Source: Calditrichota bacterium
Lineage (GTDB): Bacteria; Calditrichota; Calditrichia; RBG-13-44-9; J042
DNA: 64,000 nt
Reading direction: 5' to 3'
NCBI GenBank assembly: GCA_013150955.1
Contig: JAADJD010000059.1
Location: forward strand, 59,881 to 123,880
The notes beneath the pieces were generated by a model. The model was not told where the DNA came from. It searched no databases and saw nothing but the letters and a program-made list of their open reading frames with translations. Within the stretch, counting starts at the first letter, position 1. Each line of letters opens with the position of its first letter. This document shows, in pieces, positions 9,497 to 20,100 of the stretch. The translations under genes were made by a program, and so were the position numbers.

Positions 9497-11053
9497 ATGG
9501 AGATGGCATCGTTACTCAACTATACCACGTTTCTACCGCTACTGGGAGCGGTTATTCTGCTCATGATCCCTCGCACGGAAGAGGTTCTGATTAAATCCTG
9601 GGCATTTTTTGTGACCCTGGCAACGTTTCTCTTATCGTTACCCCTGTTTTACTATTTCGATGGTTCCCAATCCGGCATGCAATTTGAGACCATCAAGAGC
9701 TGGATTCCCTCCATTGGGGCGTCCTATCATGTGGGTCTGGATGGCATCAGCATCCTGCTGTATGTATTGACCACGTTTATCATGCCCCTGGCCATTCTTT
9801 CTTCCTGGACGGCCATCCAGAGCCGGGTAAAAGAATACATGCTGGCGATGCTCATTCTGGAAACCGGCATGCTGGGGGTGTTCATATCGCTGGACTTGCT
9901 GCTGTTTTACATTTTCTGGGAAACCATGCTGATCCCCATGTACCTGTTGATTGGGGTCTGGGGTGGACCGCGGCGCATTTACGCCGCCGTGAAATTCGTC
10001 CTCTACACCATGGTGGGTTCGGTTTTAATGCTGGTGGCCATTCTGTATCTGTATTTCCTGCATCACAATTTTACCGGCACCTACACGTTTGATTTGTTGA
10101 AGATTAATGCCATCGATATACCGTTTGGGTTGCAGTTCTGGTTATTCCTGGCCTTTGCGCTGGCTTTTGCCATAAAAGTGCCCATGTTTCCCTTTCATAC
10201 CTGGTTGCCGGATGCGCACGTGGAGGCACCGACGGCCGGATCGGTAATTCTGGCGGGGATTTTGCTGAAGATGGGTACCTATGGTTTTCTGCGGTTTAAT
10301 TTGCCGCTGTTCCCGGAAGCTTCGGTCTATTTCGCTCCGCTGTTTCTGGTATTGGCCGTCATCGGTATTTTGTATGGCGCCTGGATTTCCATGGTCCAGC
10401 GCGATGTCAAGAAACTGGTGGCATACTCTTCGGTGAGCCATCTGGGTTTCGTGATGCTGGGACTGTTTGCGTTTACCGTTCAGAGCATGCAGGGGGGATT
10501 GATCCAGATGATCAACCACGGTCTCTCCACAGGTGCCCTTTTTCTGGCCGTTGGAATGATCTACGAGCGACGGCACACCAGGGAGATCAGCGAGTTTGGA
10601 GGCATTACCCGTGTGATGCCGGTGTTTGCCACCCTGTTTTTGATTGTATGCCTGTCCTCACTGGGACTGCCTGGCACCAATGGATTTGTGGGTGAGTTCC
10701 TGATCCTGGTGGGTAGTTTCCAGACGGTTCCCACATTCGCCGTGCTGGCTACCGTGGGAATCATTTTTGCTGCCGTTTACCTGCTGTGGATGTTCCGCCG
10801 GGTCATGTTCGGTCCATTAACGCGGGATGAAAACAAAAAATTAGTCGACCTGAACGGACGTGAAATTGCCACCCTGTTGCCCATTATTCTGTTCATTTTC
10901 TGGATTGGGTTTTATCCCAAAACGTTTTTAAACAAAACGGAGGCGACTATCGCCAGACTGGCGGAAACCATGAATACCGCTAAAGCTGAGTTACAACAGG
11001 AAAAATCATCGCCTTATTTTAAATATTTTGTCTGGAAATCGGATGATCGTTAA
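9497..11053 (+). CDS. nuoM: NADH-quinone oxidoreductase subunit M
   Basis: A 518-residue antiporter-like subunit (ND4). [19 protein letters not shown] contains the channel Glu, and [34 protein letters not shown] the conserved Lys and His. It starts 27 bases after nuoL behind TTGGAG. The C-terminus extends about 40 residues beyond the last helix and is charged. It belongs to the proton-pumping arm, between NuoL and NuoN. Confidence 0.96.
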   Translation: MEMASLLNYTTFLPLLGAVILLMIPRTEEVLIKSWAFFVTLATFLLSLPLFYYFDGSQSGMQFETIKSWIPSIGASYHVGLDGISILLYVLTTFIMPLAILSSWTAIQSRVKEYMLAMLILETGMLGVFISLDLLLFYIFWETMLIPMYLLIGVWGGPRRIYAAVKFVLYTMVGSVLMLVAILYLYFLHHNFTGTYTFDLLKINAIDIPFGLQFWLFLAFALAFAIKVPMFPFHTWLPDAHVEAPTAGSVILAGILLKMGTYGFLRFNLPLFPEASVYFAPLFLVLAVIGILYGAWISMVQRDVKKLVAYSSVSHLGFVMLGLFAFTVQSMQGGLIQMINHGLSTGALFLAVGMIYERRHTREISEFGGITRVMPVFATLFLIVCLSSLGLPGTNGFVGEFLILVGSFQTVPTFAVLATVGIIFAAVYLLWMFRRVMFGPLTRDENKKLVDLNGREIATLLPIILFIFWIGFYPKTFLNKTEATIARLAETMNTAKAELQQEKSSPYFKYFVWKSDDR

Positions 11054-11094
11054 TCCGTTGGAAGGGACCTGAGATTAGTGGAGGATTTGGATAC

Positions 11095-12528
11095 ATGCCA
11101 ATAACGATTGGAACCCGGGACCTGATTGCGATCCTGCCCATTGCCGTTGTCAGTTTGTTTGGGCTGTATTTGCTGCTGCAGAGTGTGTTTGCTCCGCGAA
11201 TGAATCGGATTATCATCCCTTACCTGGGAATTGTGGGCGTGGTGCTGGCACTGGTGAGCAATTTTGTGTTGATTGGAATGGACACCACCGCCTTTGAGGG
11301 CATGGTCCGGGTGGATCGGCTAACCGTGGTGTTGAATTTTGTCTTTTTGATTACCGCCGCGCTGAGTTTGTTGATGACCATCAGTTATCATGAACAGGAA
11401 CGGGTGGAATTTCTGGAGTTTACCCCGCTGGTGCTGTTTTCCACCGCCGGTATGATGCTGATGGGTAGCGCGGAAAGCCTGATGACGCTTTTTCTGGGAC
11501 TGGAAACCATGTCCATTGCCCTGTATGTAATGGCTGGATTTCGGCGCACCAATCGGCATTCCCTGGAGGCCGCATTGAAATATTTCCTGCTGGGGGCGTT
11601 TGCCACGGGATTCCTGTTGTACGGAATGGCCCTGACCTACGGCATGGTGGGTTCCACCAATCTCACCCAGATTGCCAATTACTTTGCGCAAAATGCCCTG
11701 GATGTGAAACTGGTGGCCCTGATTGGTCTGGGGTTGATCATCATCGGGTTTGGATTCAAGGTGGCGCTGGTGCCCTTTCACATGTGGACACCGGATGTTT
11801 ATCAGGGATCGCCCATGCCGGTAACAGCCTTTATGGCGGTGGGGGCCAAGGCCGCGGGTTTTGCGGCCATTCTGCGGGTGATTTCTCTCAGCGCCTTTAG
11901 CATTTCCTTTCACTGGACGGAGGTCATGTGGGTGTTGGCCGTCCTCACCATGACCGTGGGCAATATTATCGCGTTAGTGCAGGACAACATTAAGCGCATG
12001 CTGGCGTATTCCAGCATTGCCCATGCGGGTTACATCCTGGTGGGAATTGTGGCCAGCAACGATATGACCGTGCCTTCGGTGGCGTTCTACCTGATTGTGT
12101 ATTTATTCATGAATCTGGGGGCGTTTGCTGTGGCCACCATGGTGGCCGGTCAGAATGAACGCCGGGTGAAAATCCAGTATTATCATGGCCTGGGGCGAAC
12201 ACAACCCCTGCTGGCACTGGCCATGGCTATTTTCATGTTTTCCCTTGCGGGATTCCCGCCAACTGCCGGATTTATCGGGAAATTTTACATTTTCAGTGCG
12301 GCCCTGCAGTCCGGATACGTCTGGCTGGTGATCATTGGGGTGATCAATTCACTAATTTCGGTTTATTATTACCTGAATGTGGTGGTGGCCATGTACATGC
12401 ATCAGCCTGTGGATGATAAAAAGTTGCCAGGCGTGTTACCGGGCGTGGGGGTGGTGATTTTGCTGGCAGTGCTGGGAATTTTTTACCTGGGCATCTTTCC
12501 GGGAACCATGCTTTCGGTTCTGAGATAA
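11095..12528 (+). CDS. nuoN: NADH-quinone oxidoreductase subunit N
   Basis: A 477-residue antiporter-like subunit (ND2) and the last gene of the operon. Signatures are GLETMSIALYVMAGF with the channel Glu, FKVALVPFHMWTPDVYQGSPMPVTAFMAVGAKAAGF with Lys/His, and a third Lys segment DNIKRMLAYSSIAHAGY. GGAGG lies upstream of the ATG at 11095. No obvious intrinsic terminator follows; the next 170 bases hold nothing recognisable before the promoter at 12700. Confidence 0.96.
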   Translation: MPITIGTRDLIAILPIAVVSLFGLYLLLQSVFAPRMNRIIIPYLGIVGVVLALVSNFVLIGMDTTAFEGMVRVDRLTVVLNFVFLITAALSLLMTISYHEQERVEFLEFTPLVLFSTAGMMLMGSAESLMTLFLGLETMSIALYVMAGFRRTNRHSLEAALKYFLLGAFATGFLLYGMALTYGMVGSTNLTQIANYFAQNALDVKLVALIGLGLIIIGFGFKVALVPFHMWTPDVYQGSPMPVTAFMAVGAKAAGFAAILRVISLSAFSISFHWTEVMWVLAVLTMTVGNIIALVQDNIKRMLAYSSIAHAGYILVGIVASNDMTVPSVAFYLIVYLFMNLGAFAVATMVAGQNERRVKIQYYHGLGRTQPLLALAMAIFMFSLAGFPPTAGFIGKFYIFSAALQSGYVWLVIIGVINSLISVYYYLNVVVAMYMHQPVDDKKLPGVLPGVGVVILLAVLGIFYLGIFPGTMLSVLR

Positions 12529-12699
12529 AAAGAATGTGGTTCGGGGAGAAGGAAGTCTGCCACTGCCGGTTTAGATGCACTTCGGATAATCAATGGGTCT
12601 AAAAATTAAAGTTTTTTAAATGTGATTCGAGTCCTTTTTATGGATTCAGAAAGCATTTAAGATGGAACGGTGTGACGTGAGATTTGGTCTTAAAATAAA

Positions 12700-12728
12700 T
12701 TGCATTTTTTGAGTGAATCCCGTATATT
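12700..12728 (+). promoter_or_regulatory. Predicted sigma-70-type promoter before a structured RNA
   Basis: TTGCAT at 12700-12705 and TATATT at 12723-12728 are separated by 17 bases. The -10 is a 5/6 match to TATAAT while the -35 is weaker. Transcription would start near 12735, just before the long inverted repeat. The bases 12529-12699 between nuoN and this site show no gene. Confidence 0.5.
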
Positions 12729-12734
12729 TTCGGA

Positions 12735-12912
12735 TCAAAAAATAGGAGGGTGCATATAGGGAGAATTGTTAAGGATACGGAATGTTTTTGTTAATGATAA
12801 CTAAATCGTTTCAATGAATAATTGTTTGAAAAATATCCTTAACAATCATGCACCCGCAAAATGGCGCCGAATGATACGTGTGGGTGATGAACACACGTCA
12901 TTCGGTTTTTTT
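12735..12912 (+). ncRNA. Candidate structured small RNA or 5' leader
   Basis: Two matching arms are 100% complementary in two blocks: GGGTGCAT (12748-12755) with ATGCACCC (12848-12855), and TTGTTAAGGATA (12766-12777) with TATCCTTAACAA (12834-12845). They enclose an A+T-rich loop of about 56 bases. The inner blocks are joined to the outer ones by 10 and 2 unpaired bases, giving a bulged long stem. An intrinsic terminator follows 13 bases later, and a promoter lies just upstream, so an independent transcript of about 175 bases is the simplest reading. Because the porV-like gene starts 28 bases after the terminator, it could instead be a leader that controls that gene by attenuation. It resembles no RNA family I know. 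Confidence 0.5.
12869..12912 (+). terminator. Intrinsic terminator
   Basis: GAATGA-TA-CGTGTG pairs with CACACG-TCATTC across a 9-base loop and is followed by GG and seven T. The two bulged bases do not break the helix. It ends the candidate RNA and separates it from the downstream porV-like gene. Confidence 0.75.
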
Positions 12913-12940
12913 ATGCAAATAATTTTCAGGAGGTTCTGAT

Positions 12941-14032
12941 ATGAAAAAGGTAGTGGTAATTTCATTCTTATCGATGGTGATGCTGTTGAGCAGTTTCTCC
13001 CCGGTGTTTTCCCAGGGGGAAGCGACGGCTTTGTTCTTATTGATTAATCCCGGTGCCCGTCAGGGAGGTATGGGGGAAGCCGGTGTGGCCCTGGCCAACG
13101 ATGCAAGTGCCGTTTACTGGAATCCCGCCGGTCTGGCCTTCCAGTACAACGATCCCGAAGTGGATAATCTGGGAGAAGCCACATTGATGCATGTGCAATG
13201 GCTACCCCAATTTAACCTGAGCGACCTGTATTACGATTTTGCCGCCGCTCGGTATTATTTGCCCGACATCGGGACGGTGGGTTTGGCCATTCAATTCATT
13301 AATTATGGGGAAAACATTCAAACGAATGACAAGGGTGATCCAATCGGTCGATTTAACAGTAACGAGGTAGCGGTCACAGCGAGTTACGCCGTAAAGGCAA
13401 ATTCTAATCTGGGTGTTGGGGTAAATCTCAAATATATTTACTCCAACCTGTCGCCGGGTATTTTTGTCGATAACGAACGCCGGGAAGGGCGGGGAACTTC
13501 GTTTGCGGTAGATCTGGGTGTGCTGTACTATCCATCGTTTGCTCCCAAATTGAGCCTGGGTTTGAACATCTCCAACATCGGTCCCAAAATGACCTACATC
13601 GACAAGAAGCAGGCCGATCCCCTGCCGACCAACTTGCGGGTCGGGCTGGCTTACAAAATTCTGGATTCTCAGTACAATCGGTTTACCCTGGTGTATGATG
13701 TGAACCGCCTGTTGGTTCGACGCTACAAGGATGGAACATCCGACAATGTGCTGAAGGCCATGTTTTATTCCACCTGGACGGAAGGCGACGTGTCCACCCA
13801 GTTTAAGAAATTCACCCATTCCATTGGGTTTGAGTACTGGTACACCGACCTGATTGCCCTGCGTTGGGGATCCTTTTATGAAGATCCCAGCAACGGTGGA
13901 CGGAAATTCTGGACATTTGGTGGCGGGGTGCGCTATTCGTTTATCGGGGTGGATTTCAGCTACATCTATGCTTCCATCGAGGATCATCCACTGTCCGATA
14001 CCATGCGCTTTTCCCTGACCATCCGGTTCTAA
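12941..14032 (+). CDS. PorV/PorQ-family outer-membrane protein
   Basis: A 363-residue exported protein with a clear signal peptide (MKKVVVISFLSMVMLLSSFSPVFSQ, cleavage near residue 25). The mature start, ARQGGMGEAGVALANDASAVYWNPAGLA, is the FadL/PorV-like signature in which a mobile N-terminus plugs the barrel. Alternating hydrophobic strands continue to a C-terminal TIRF with terminal Phe, as for outer-membrane barrels. PorV-type proteins act as the shuttle/attachment subunit of type IX secretion. AGGAGG precedes the ATG. It is followed by its own terminator, so it is likely a monocistronic unit. Assignment to PorV rather than another member of this barrel group is inference from the sorting domains encoded nearby. 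Confidence 0.8.
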   Translation: MKKVVVISFLSMVMLLSSFSPVFSQGEATALFLLINPGARQGGMGEAGVALANDASAVYWNPAGLAFQYNDPEVDNLGEATLMHVQWLPQFNLSDLYYDFAAARYYLPDIGTVGLAIQFINYGENIQTNDKGDPIGRFNSNEVAVTASYAVKANSNLGVGVNLKYIYSNLSPGIFVDNERREGRGTSFAVDLGVLYYPSFAPKLSLGLNISNIGPKMTYIDKKQADPLPTNLRVGLAYKILDSQYNRFTLVYDVNRLLVRRYKDGTSDNVLKAMFYSTWTEGDVSTQFKKFTHSIGFEYWYTDLIALRWGSFYEDPSNGGRKFWTFGGGVRYSFIGVDFSYIYASIEDHPLSDTMRFSLTIRF

Positions 14033-14063
14033 GTTCCATTGGACGAGGCAACCCAACGGCAAT

Positions 14064-14094
14064 CCCCGGACCGCATGTGTCCGGGGTTCGTTTT
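14064..14094 (+). terminator. Intrinsic terminator after porV-like gene
   Basis: CCCCGGAC and GTCCGGGG form a perfect 8-bp stem with a 7-base loop, followed by TTCGTTTT. Confidence 0.8.
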
Positions 14095-14124
14095 ACTGGC
14101 GATGTGTAAAATTGGAAGAGGTCC

Positions 14125-17100
14125 ATGAAACGATCGATCTTTCGGCGCGGCGCGGGATTCCTGCTGGCCAGCTTTCTCATCCTGCAACCGTTCTTAACGG
14201 CGAGTGTTCCGGATACCATTCGGGTGCTGGCGATTCGGGTGGAATTTCAGGAAGATACCGATGAAACCACCACAGGCAACGGCAAATTCGATTTAAGTCA
14301 ATCGGACGATCCGTTTCAGATTGATCCCCCACCGCACAACCGACTGTATTTTGAGGATCACCTGCTGTTCCTGAAAAATTATTACTGGAAGGTCAGCCGC
14401 GGGCGTTTGCTGGTGCTGGGAGAGGTCTTTCCGCGGGAGATTGATGCGGCCTATCAATTGCCGCAAAAAATGGCGGCTTATAATCCCAACACCACTCCCG
14501 ATGAGATCAATCGCGGTCTGGCAAATTTGTTCCGGGATGCGCTACTGGCCGCGGCAGAGGATCCAGAAATCGATTTCCGCCGTTACCAGAGCGTGATTGT
14601 GTTCCACGCCGGTGTGGGCAAGGATGTGGATCTGGGCTTCGATGCTACCCCCCAGGATATCCCTTCACTTTTCATTACCCGGCAGTTTCTGCAGCAGTAC
14701 CTGGAAGCGGATGGGGTGCCGGTGAAAGACGGTGTGGTGATTTACGATGGCATCATCCTGCCGGAAACCGAAAGCCAGGATGGCTACCAGCTGGCGTTGA
14801 ATGGCATTCTGGTGGCCAATTTTGCCTCCCAGCTGGGCTGGCTGGATTTGTTTAATCCCAAAACTCACCGCAGTGGCATCGGGCGTTTTGGGCTTATGGA
14901 TGCCGGCCTGTTCAATGGGGATGGCCTGTTACCGGCACTGCCTTCTGCGTGGACGCGCATTCAGGCGGGATGGGAAACCGCCTACACCGTCTACCATGCC
15001 CAGGATGAAGAACTTCAGCTGCACTGGGTGCTCTCCAATCGCGAGCCGCGGGTGTATCGATTCCCCATCAACGAGAGGGAATATTTTCTGGTGGAGAATC
15101 GGTACGCCGGGGAAATGAATCTGGACAGTCTCCAATACGTGATGGCTCAATCGCGGGAAAGTCTACCCAATATGAAGGAAGTGCTGTTGACCTACTTTCC
15201 GGATGCAGTGACGTTTAGCGTGCGGGGGGTGTTGATCGATGTGGACAATCCGGATCGCGGTTTGCCGGGCAGCGGCATTTTAATCTGGCACATTGATGAA
15301 AACGTCATTGCAGCCAAGCGGGCAGAAAATCGGATCAATGATGATGATCGGCATCGCGGGGTGGATTTGGAAGAGGCGGATGGTTCCCAGGACATTGGGC
15401 AGGTGTTCGATTTTTTTAGTGCTGGCGCCGGTTCGGAGATTGGCACGGTGCTGGATCTCTGGTACGAGGGCAATCCCGCCCCGGTGTTTAAAAACGAATT
15501 TTCTCCGAATACCTTTCCCAACAGTCGCAGTTATTACAATCGTGCCAACAGTCACATCAAACTGTCACACTTTTCGCGTCCCGATTCGGTCATGACCTTT
15601 CGGGCCCGGCTGGACATCTACCAATCCCGTTTCCCGCTGCAGCTGGATGGTCAGCTGCTGGGGCGGCCTCTATCGATAAAGATGGCCGATATCACCGATG
15701 CGCCCGGAGAGGAAATTTTGATTCTGACGGATCGCAACCGGCTGGTGTTGCTGGAAAATCCCGAAGACGCTACCCATCCCCTGCAACCGATTGTTTACGA
15801 ATCCAGTGGAGAAGTGATCTCACCCCCGGCGGTGATGACCGCACCGGATGGTCAGCGGATTGTGGTGCTGGCCCTGCGGGAAGGCCGCATCCTGCTGTTG
15901 CGGGTGGTAAACGGCTTGCTTCAGCTCCAGACCGGGGTGTCGATCGGGGATTCGGTTTGGACATTTCCGGTGGTGGATGACCGTTTTGACCGGAATGGGG
16001 ATGCACGGGTTGATCGCATTTTTGTGGGAACCGCCTCCGGGCGAATCTGGAAGATCCAGGCAGATGGGCAAACGCAGGCCATCTTCGATATTGGCGAGCC
16101 GGTGGTTCATCTGTTAATCAGCGATGAGAATCGCCTGTGGGCGGTTGGCAGAACGGGGCGGGTCTACCTGAATGGCGAGGAAGCGTTTTCCCTTCCCGCG
16201 AATGCCCATCTTCCTGCAGGCAATGTCCCCCTGGCCGCCACTGCTGATGGTCAGTTCATCCTGCTGGAACAGCCCGATGAAAAGGCGGCCATCGAAACGG
16301 TTTACCCGGTTTTTTCTCCACCCAGCCAGTTTTACGATGAAAATTATCAGCTGCACTTTGCCCTGGGGAGCGACAATCGCCTGCTGGCGGTTTCCGGGAA
16401 TCTGGCCATGAAAACCAACTTTCCGGTAACCCTGTACCGTCCGTATAAACCTGCCCCGTTGCGGTTTCAGCCATTAATTGGGGTTTTATCCGCGGAGGAT
16501 GGGCCGGGGATTGTGGTTGTGGATGAAGCAGGGGTGCTGGATGCCTTCGATTTTCAGGGAGAACGGCTGGCGGCTTTTCCCCTGTCGGTGGGTGATTCCA
16601 TTGCCACCACGCCGGCGCTGGGAGATTTCGATGGGGATGGCGATGTGGAGCTGGTGGCCATCACCCGAAACGCCCGCGTTTATGCCTGGGATTTGACCGG
16701 AGCGGTGGATCCCGAAAGCCGGGGAACGTACTGGATGCAGGAATATGCCAACCCGTATAATCAGAATCGGCTGGAACCGGTCACCGTTAATCAGGTGGCG
16801 GTGGTGCGGGATGTGGAGTTGTTGCCAGCCGAACGGGCCTATTGCTGGCCCAATCCCAATCAGGAGGATTTCACCATTATTCGCTACTGGCTGGCCGAGC
16901 CGGCCACTGTTTCCATCCGGGTGTATGATCTGGCAGGTGAACTGGTGGATGCATTTACCGGCCCCGGAAATGGGGGAGTGGATAATGAAGTCCGCTGGGA
17001 TCTTGCAGACATTCAAAGTGGGGTGTACTTTGCCCGTATTCAGGCAAAATCGGCCCGGCGGGAAGCGGTTCAGATTATTAAAATTGCCGTGGTAAAATGA
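14125..17100 (+). CDS. Secreted M6-protease-like pseudoenzyme with propeller and sorting domain
   Basis: A 991-residue exported protein with an N-terminal signal peptide (about residues 1-27). Residues 30-430 follow the layout of M6 (immune inhibitor A-like) metalloproteases: GIGRFGLMDAG and PSAWTRIQAGW after the active-site helix, then EYFLVENR, GSGILIWHIDE and GVDLEEADG. The zinc helix itself reads A231-N-F-A-S235-Q-L-G-W-L-D-L-F where HEFGHxLGLPDLY is expected, so both His and the Glu are lost and proteolysis is unlikely. Residues 520-900 contain propeller-like repeats including an FDGDGDVE FG-GAP motif. The last 85 residues (WPNPNQEDF to the end) are a FlgD/Por-type sorting domain, suggesting type IX export. 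The ATG follows GGAAGAGG. Confidence 0.75.
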   Translation: MKRSIFRRGAGFLLASFLILQPFLTASVPDTIRVLAIRVEFQEDTDETTTGNGKFDLSQSDDPFQIDPPPHNRLYFEDHLLFLKNYYWKVSRGRLLVLGEVFPREIDAAYQLPQKMAAYNPNTTPDEINRGLANLFRDALLAAAEDPEIDFRRYQSVIVFHAGVGKDVDLGFDATPQDIPSLFITRQFLQQYLEADGVPVKDGVVIYDGIILPETESQDGYQLALNGILVANFASQLGWLDLFNPKTHRSGIGRFGLMDAGLFNGDGLLPALPSAWTRIQAGWETAYTVYHAQDEELQLHWVLSNREPRVYRFPINEREYFLVENRYAGEMNLDSLQYVMAQSRESLPNMKEVLLTYFPDAVTFSVRGVLIDVDNPDRGLPGSGILIWHIDENVIAAKRAENRINDDDRHRGVDLEEADGSQDIGQVFDFFSAGAGSEIGTVLDLWYEGNPAPVFKNEFSPNTFPNSRSYYNRANSHIKLSHFSRPDSVMTFRARLDIYQSRFPLQLDGQLLGRPLSIKMADITDAPGEEILILTDRNRLVLLENPEDATHPLQPIVYESSGEVISPPAVMTAPDGQRIVVLALREGRILLLRVVNGLLQLQTGVSIGDSVWTFPVVDDRFDRNGDARVDRIFVGTASGRIWKIQADGQTQAIFDIGEPVVHLLISDENRLWAVGRTGRVYLNGEEAFSLPANAHLPAGNVPLAATADGQFILLEQPDEKAAIETVYPVFSPPSQFYDENYQLHFALGSDNRLLAVSGNLAMKTNFPVTLYRPYKPAPLRFQPLIGVLSAEDGPGIVVVDEAGVLDAFDFQGERLAAFPLSVGDSIATTPALGDFDGDGDVELVAITRNARVYAWDLTGAVDPESRGTYWMQEYANPYNQNRLEPVTVNQVAVVRDVELLPAERAYCWPNPNQEDFTIIRYWLAEPATVSIRVYDLAGELVDAFTGPGNGGVDNEVRWDLADIQSGVYFARIQAKSARREAVQIIKIAVVK

Positions 17101-17165
17101 TGGGTGTGGGATAACGCATGTTGATGCATGAAAAAATATGGTGCAGCACAAAGCCTCTGTGGCGG

Positions 17166-20100
17166 ATGGCGAAGCGGAAAGGGCAAACTTTTTCCAGCTG
17201 GGTTCGAATCCTTTTGCTGGCTATCGGGGTGGCGGGATGGTGGTTTCCGACTCCGGGCACGGCTCAACCGGGGCAGAGCAATCATCCCGAACTGCGCTGG
17301 CAAACCATCGAAACCGAACATTTTCTGATTCATTACCACCAGGGAACCGAGCGCACAGCAAACGTCGTGGCCCGGATTGCCGAGGAGGTCTACCCCCACA
17401 TCACCGGTTTGTATCAGTATGAACCGCCGAAGAAGGTTCACATCATTATTCGGGATACGGACGATTATTCCAATGGCGGTGCCTACTTTTTTGACAACAA
17501 AATCGAGATCTGGGCGGAGAATCTGGACTACGTTTTGCGCGGTACCCACAACTGGCTGCGGGATGTGGTGACCCATGAATTCACTCACATCGTTTCCATC
17601 CAGAAATCATTGCGATTTAGCCGGAAGATTCCGGCGGGCTGGTTTCAGGTGTTTGGTTACGAAGAAGTCCGCCGGCCGGATGTGGTGCGCGGTTTTCCTG
17701 ATGTGCTGGTTTCGTATCCCATTTCCGGGGTGAACATTCCCGGTTGGTTTGCCGAGGGCGTGGCCCAGTTTCAGTCGCCCTCCCGACGGTACGATTATCG
17801 GGATTCCCACCGGGAGATGATTTTACGGGATCGGGTCATGACCGGCAAGCTGCTGGATCTGAAGCAAATGAGCGTGTTTGGAAAAAACAGTGTGGGGAAC
17901 GAATCGGTTTACAATCAGGGGTTTGCGTTTGTCGAATTTTTAACGGCGCAATTTGGGGACAGCATTGTGAAGGACATTGCGCGGCTGGCCTCCAATCCCT
18001 TCTCTTTGAAATTTAATCAGGCGCTGGAGAAGGCCACCGGCGTGCCGGCCGATCAATTGTGGGCCACCTGGAAAACGTATCTGGAAAACACCTATCGGAC
18101 GCGACTGGCCACCATCCTGCAACATCCAGTGGTGGGTGAGCCGGTGGACACCCTGGGGATTGGGAATCTGTACCCCCGCGTCTCACCGGATGGGCGCTAC
18201 CTGGCCTATGTGGCCACGGGGAAGTCGGATTATCTTTCCCTGAACCATCTGGTCATTCTGGATTTGAAAACGGGTAAGAAAAAACGGGTGAGCAGCCGGA
18301 TCACTTCCTCGCTCAGCTGGTCGCCAGATGGCCGCTATCTGGTCTATTCCCGCAAAGTGAAGGTACAGCCCAATGGCAGCCGATTTAACGATCTGTACGT
18401 TTACGATGTGCAAAACGATCGGGAAATTCAGATCACCGATGCCTTACGGGCGCGCAATCCGGACTGGTCTCATGACGGGCGCCGGCTGGTGTTCGTGGTG
18501 GGTGCAGATGGTCTGGCCAATTTGTACACGCTGGAGTGGGAACGCCTGGAGTCCCTATTACAGGAAAAATCCTGGAAAACCCTGTATTATCATCTGACGG
18601 AACACCGGGTGGTGGAAGCCCTGCCAGAAGACGCCGGAAAAGACTGGCAACTGAATTACCGAAAGGCTCGAATCCGTGGGGGGCAATTGCGGCAGATTAC
18701 GCGCTGGATGAATGGGCGCCAGTTCTATCATCCCCGCTGGTCGCCGGACGATCGGTATATTTTTGTGGATACGTCCATCGGGTTTGGACGGGACATTGTC
18801 CGCGTCGATCCTCAGACGGGAGAGATGACTCCGGTTTTAAACAGCGTCTGCGATGAGCGGTATCCCACATTCCACCCCGGTACCGGAGAATTGTTTTACG
18901 CCTGCGACGAAACAGGCATTTTCAACATCTATTCGCTGGATTTGAACACCGGCGAAAAACATGCCCATACCAACGTGGTCGGTGGGGCATTTATGCCGAC
19001 GATTTCTCCCGAGGGAGACATGTATTATTCCCTGTATCGGCATCAGGGATACAAGATTTTTCAGGTGCCCCAGGTGAATGCTGTCCCCATGGAATATCTG
19101 ACCTATGATGCCGATTATGAAAGCAAAATTCCCCGATTGCAGGTGGATGATCGACTCACCAACGCGTTGCCGGCATCTACTTATCGACGCCAGTTTCCCG
19201 GGTTCTTCATGCCTCGCCTTTTCTTCGATTACGGTACCTTCAAACCCGGGTTTTACTTCGTCACCGATGACATTTTAAGCAAGCTGTCCTTTCTGGGTGG
19301 TGCGGCGGTCAACCGCTACTGGGAATACGACATTTACGCCTTCTTCGATTTAAAGTTGTGGAAGCCTACCGTGTCTGTGGGCGTGTATAACATCACCCGC
19401 AAAATCCAGGACAAATTTAGCGATCCCTTTTATGTGACCGGAGATTCCATTGAAATCAAATTCGATTTGCTGGAAGCGGAGTTCACGGTTCGGCATCATT
19501 TGTGGAACAAAGTGGACTGGCGGCTCAGCTACATCTTTCGGCAATACAAGGCGCGGATCGGAACCTTTGCGGTAAAGGAACTGGCAACCAATCGGGTGTT
19601 TGTGGTACCGCCCGTTCGTTACACCTATTTGAAAGGCCACATCATCAGCCTGTGGCTGCGTTATAAACGCCTGCCGTTGAATCTGGAAAGCGATATCAAT
19701 CCCGTGAAGGGACGCTACATTACCCTGCGCATCAATCGGGAATGGAATCGATTTCTGGAAGATTTTGCCACCGATCGTGCGGTGGGGCTGGAAATTTTTA
19801 AGCCGGTAAATTTCACCCGTTTTGAATTGGATTGGGAAGAGTATCTTCCGGTGCCGTTTTTAAAATACCACACCCTGGATTTACGCATGCAACTGGGCTA
19901 TATTGACCGTCCAGTAGATAGTTTCTTTTATTTCTTCGCCGGTGGATTGGTGGGCTTAAAGGGCTATCCCTATTATTCCATTGAAGGGCGAACCATGGTC
20001 ATCGGCACCGCCATTTACCGATTCCCCATTTCCCGTCAGATGAATCTGGAAATTGGACAGGTGCATTTTAACAAACTGTATCTGGGTGCCCTGTTTCAGT

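Noticed and set aside
13202-14062. 286-residue minus-strand frame opposite the porV-like gene
   Set aside because: Antisense to a gene with signal peptide and family signature, and it crosses the terminator.
17195-17225. tRNA-like GGTTCGAATCC sequence
   Set aside because: It lies inside the signal-peptide region of a gene, and no acceptor or anticodon stem could be formed around it.
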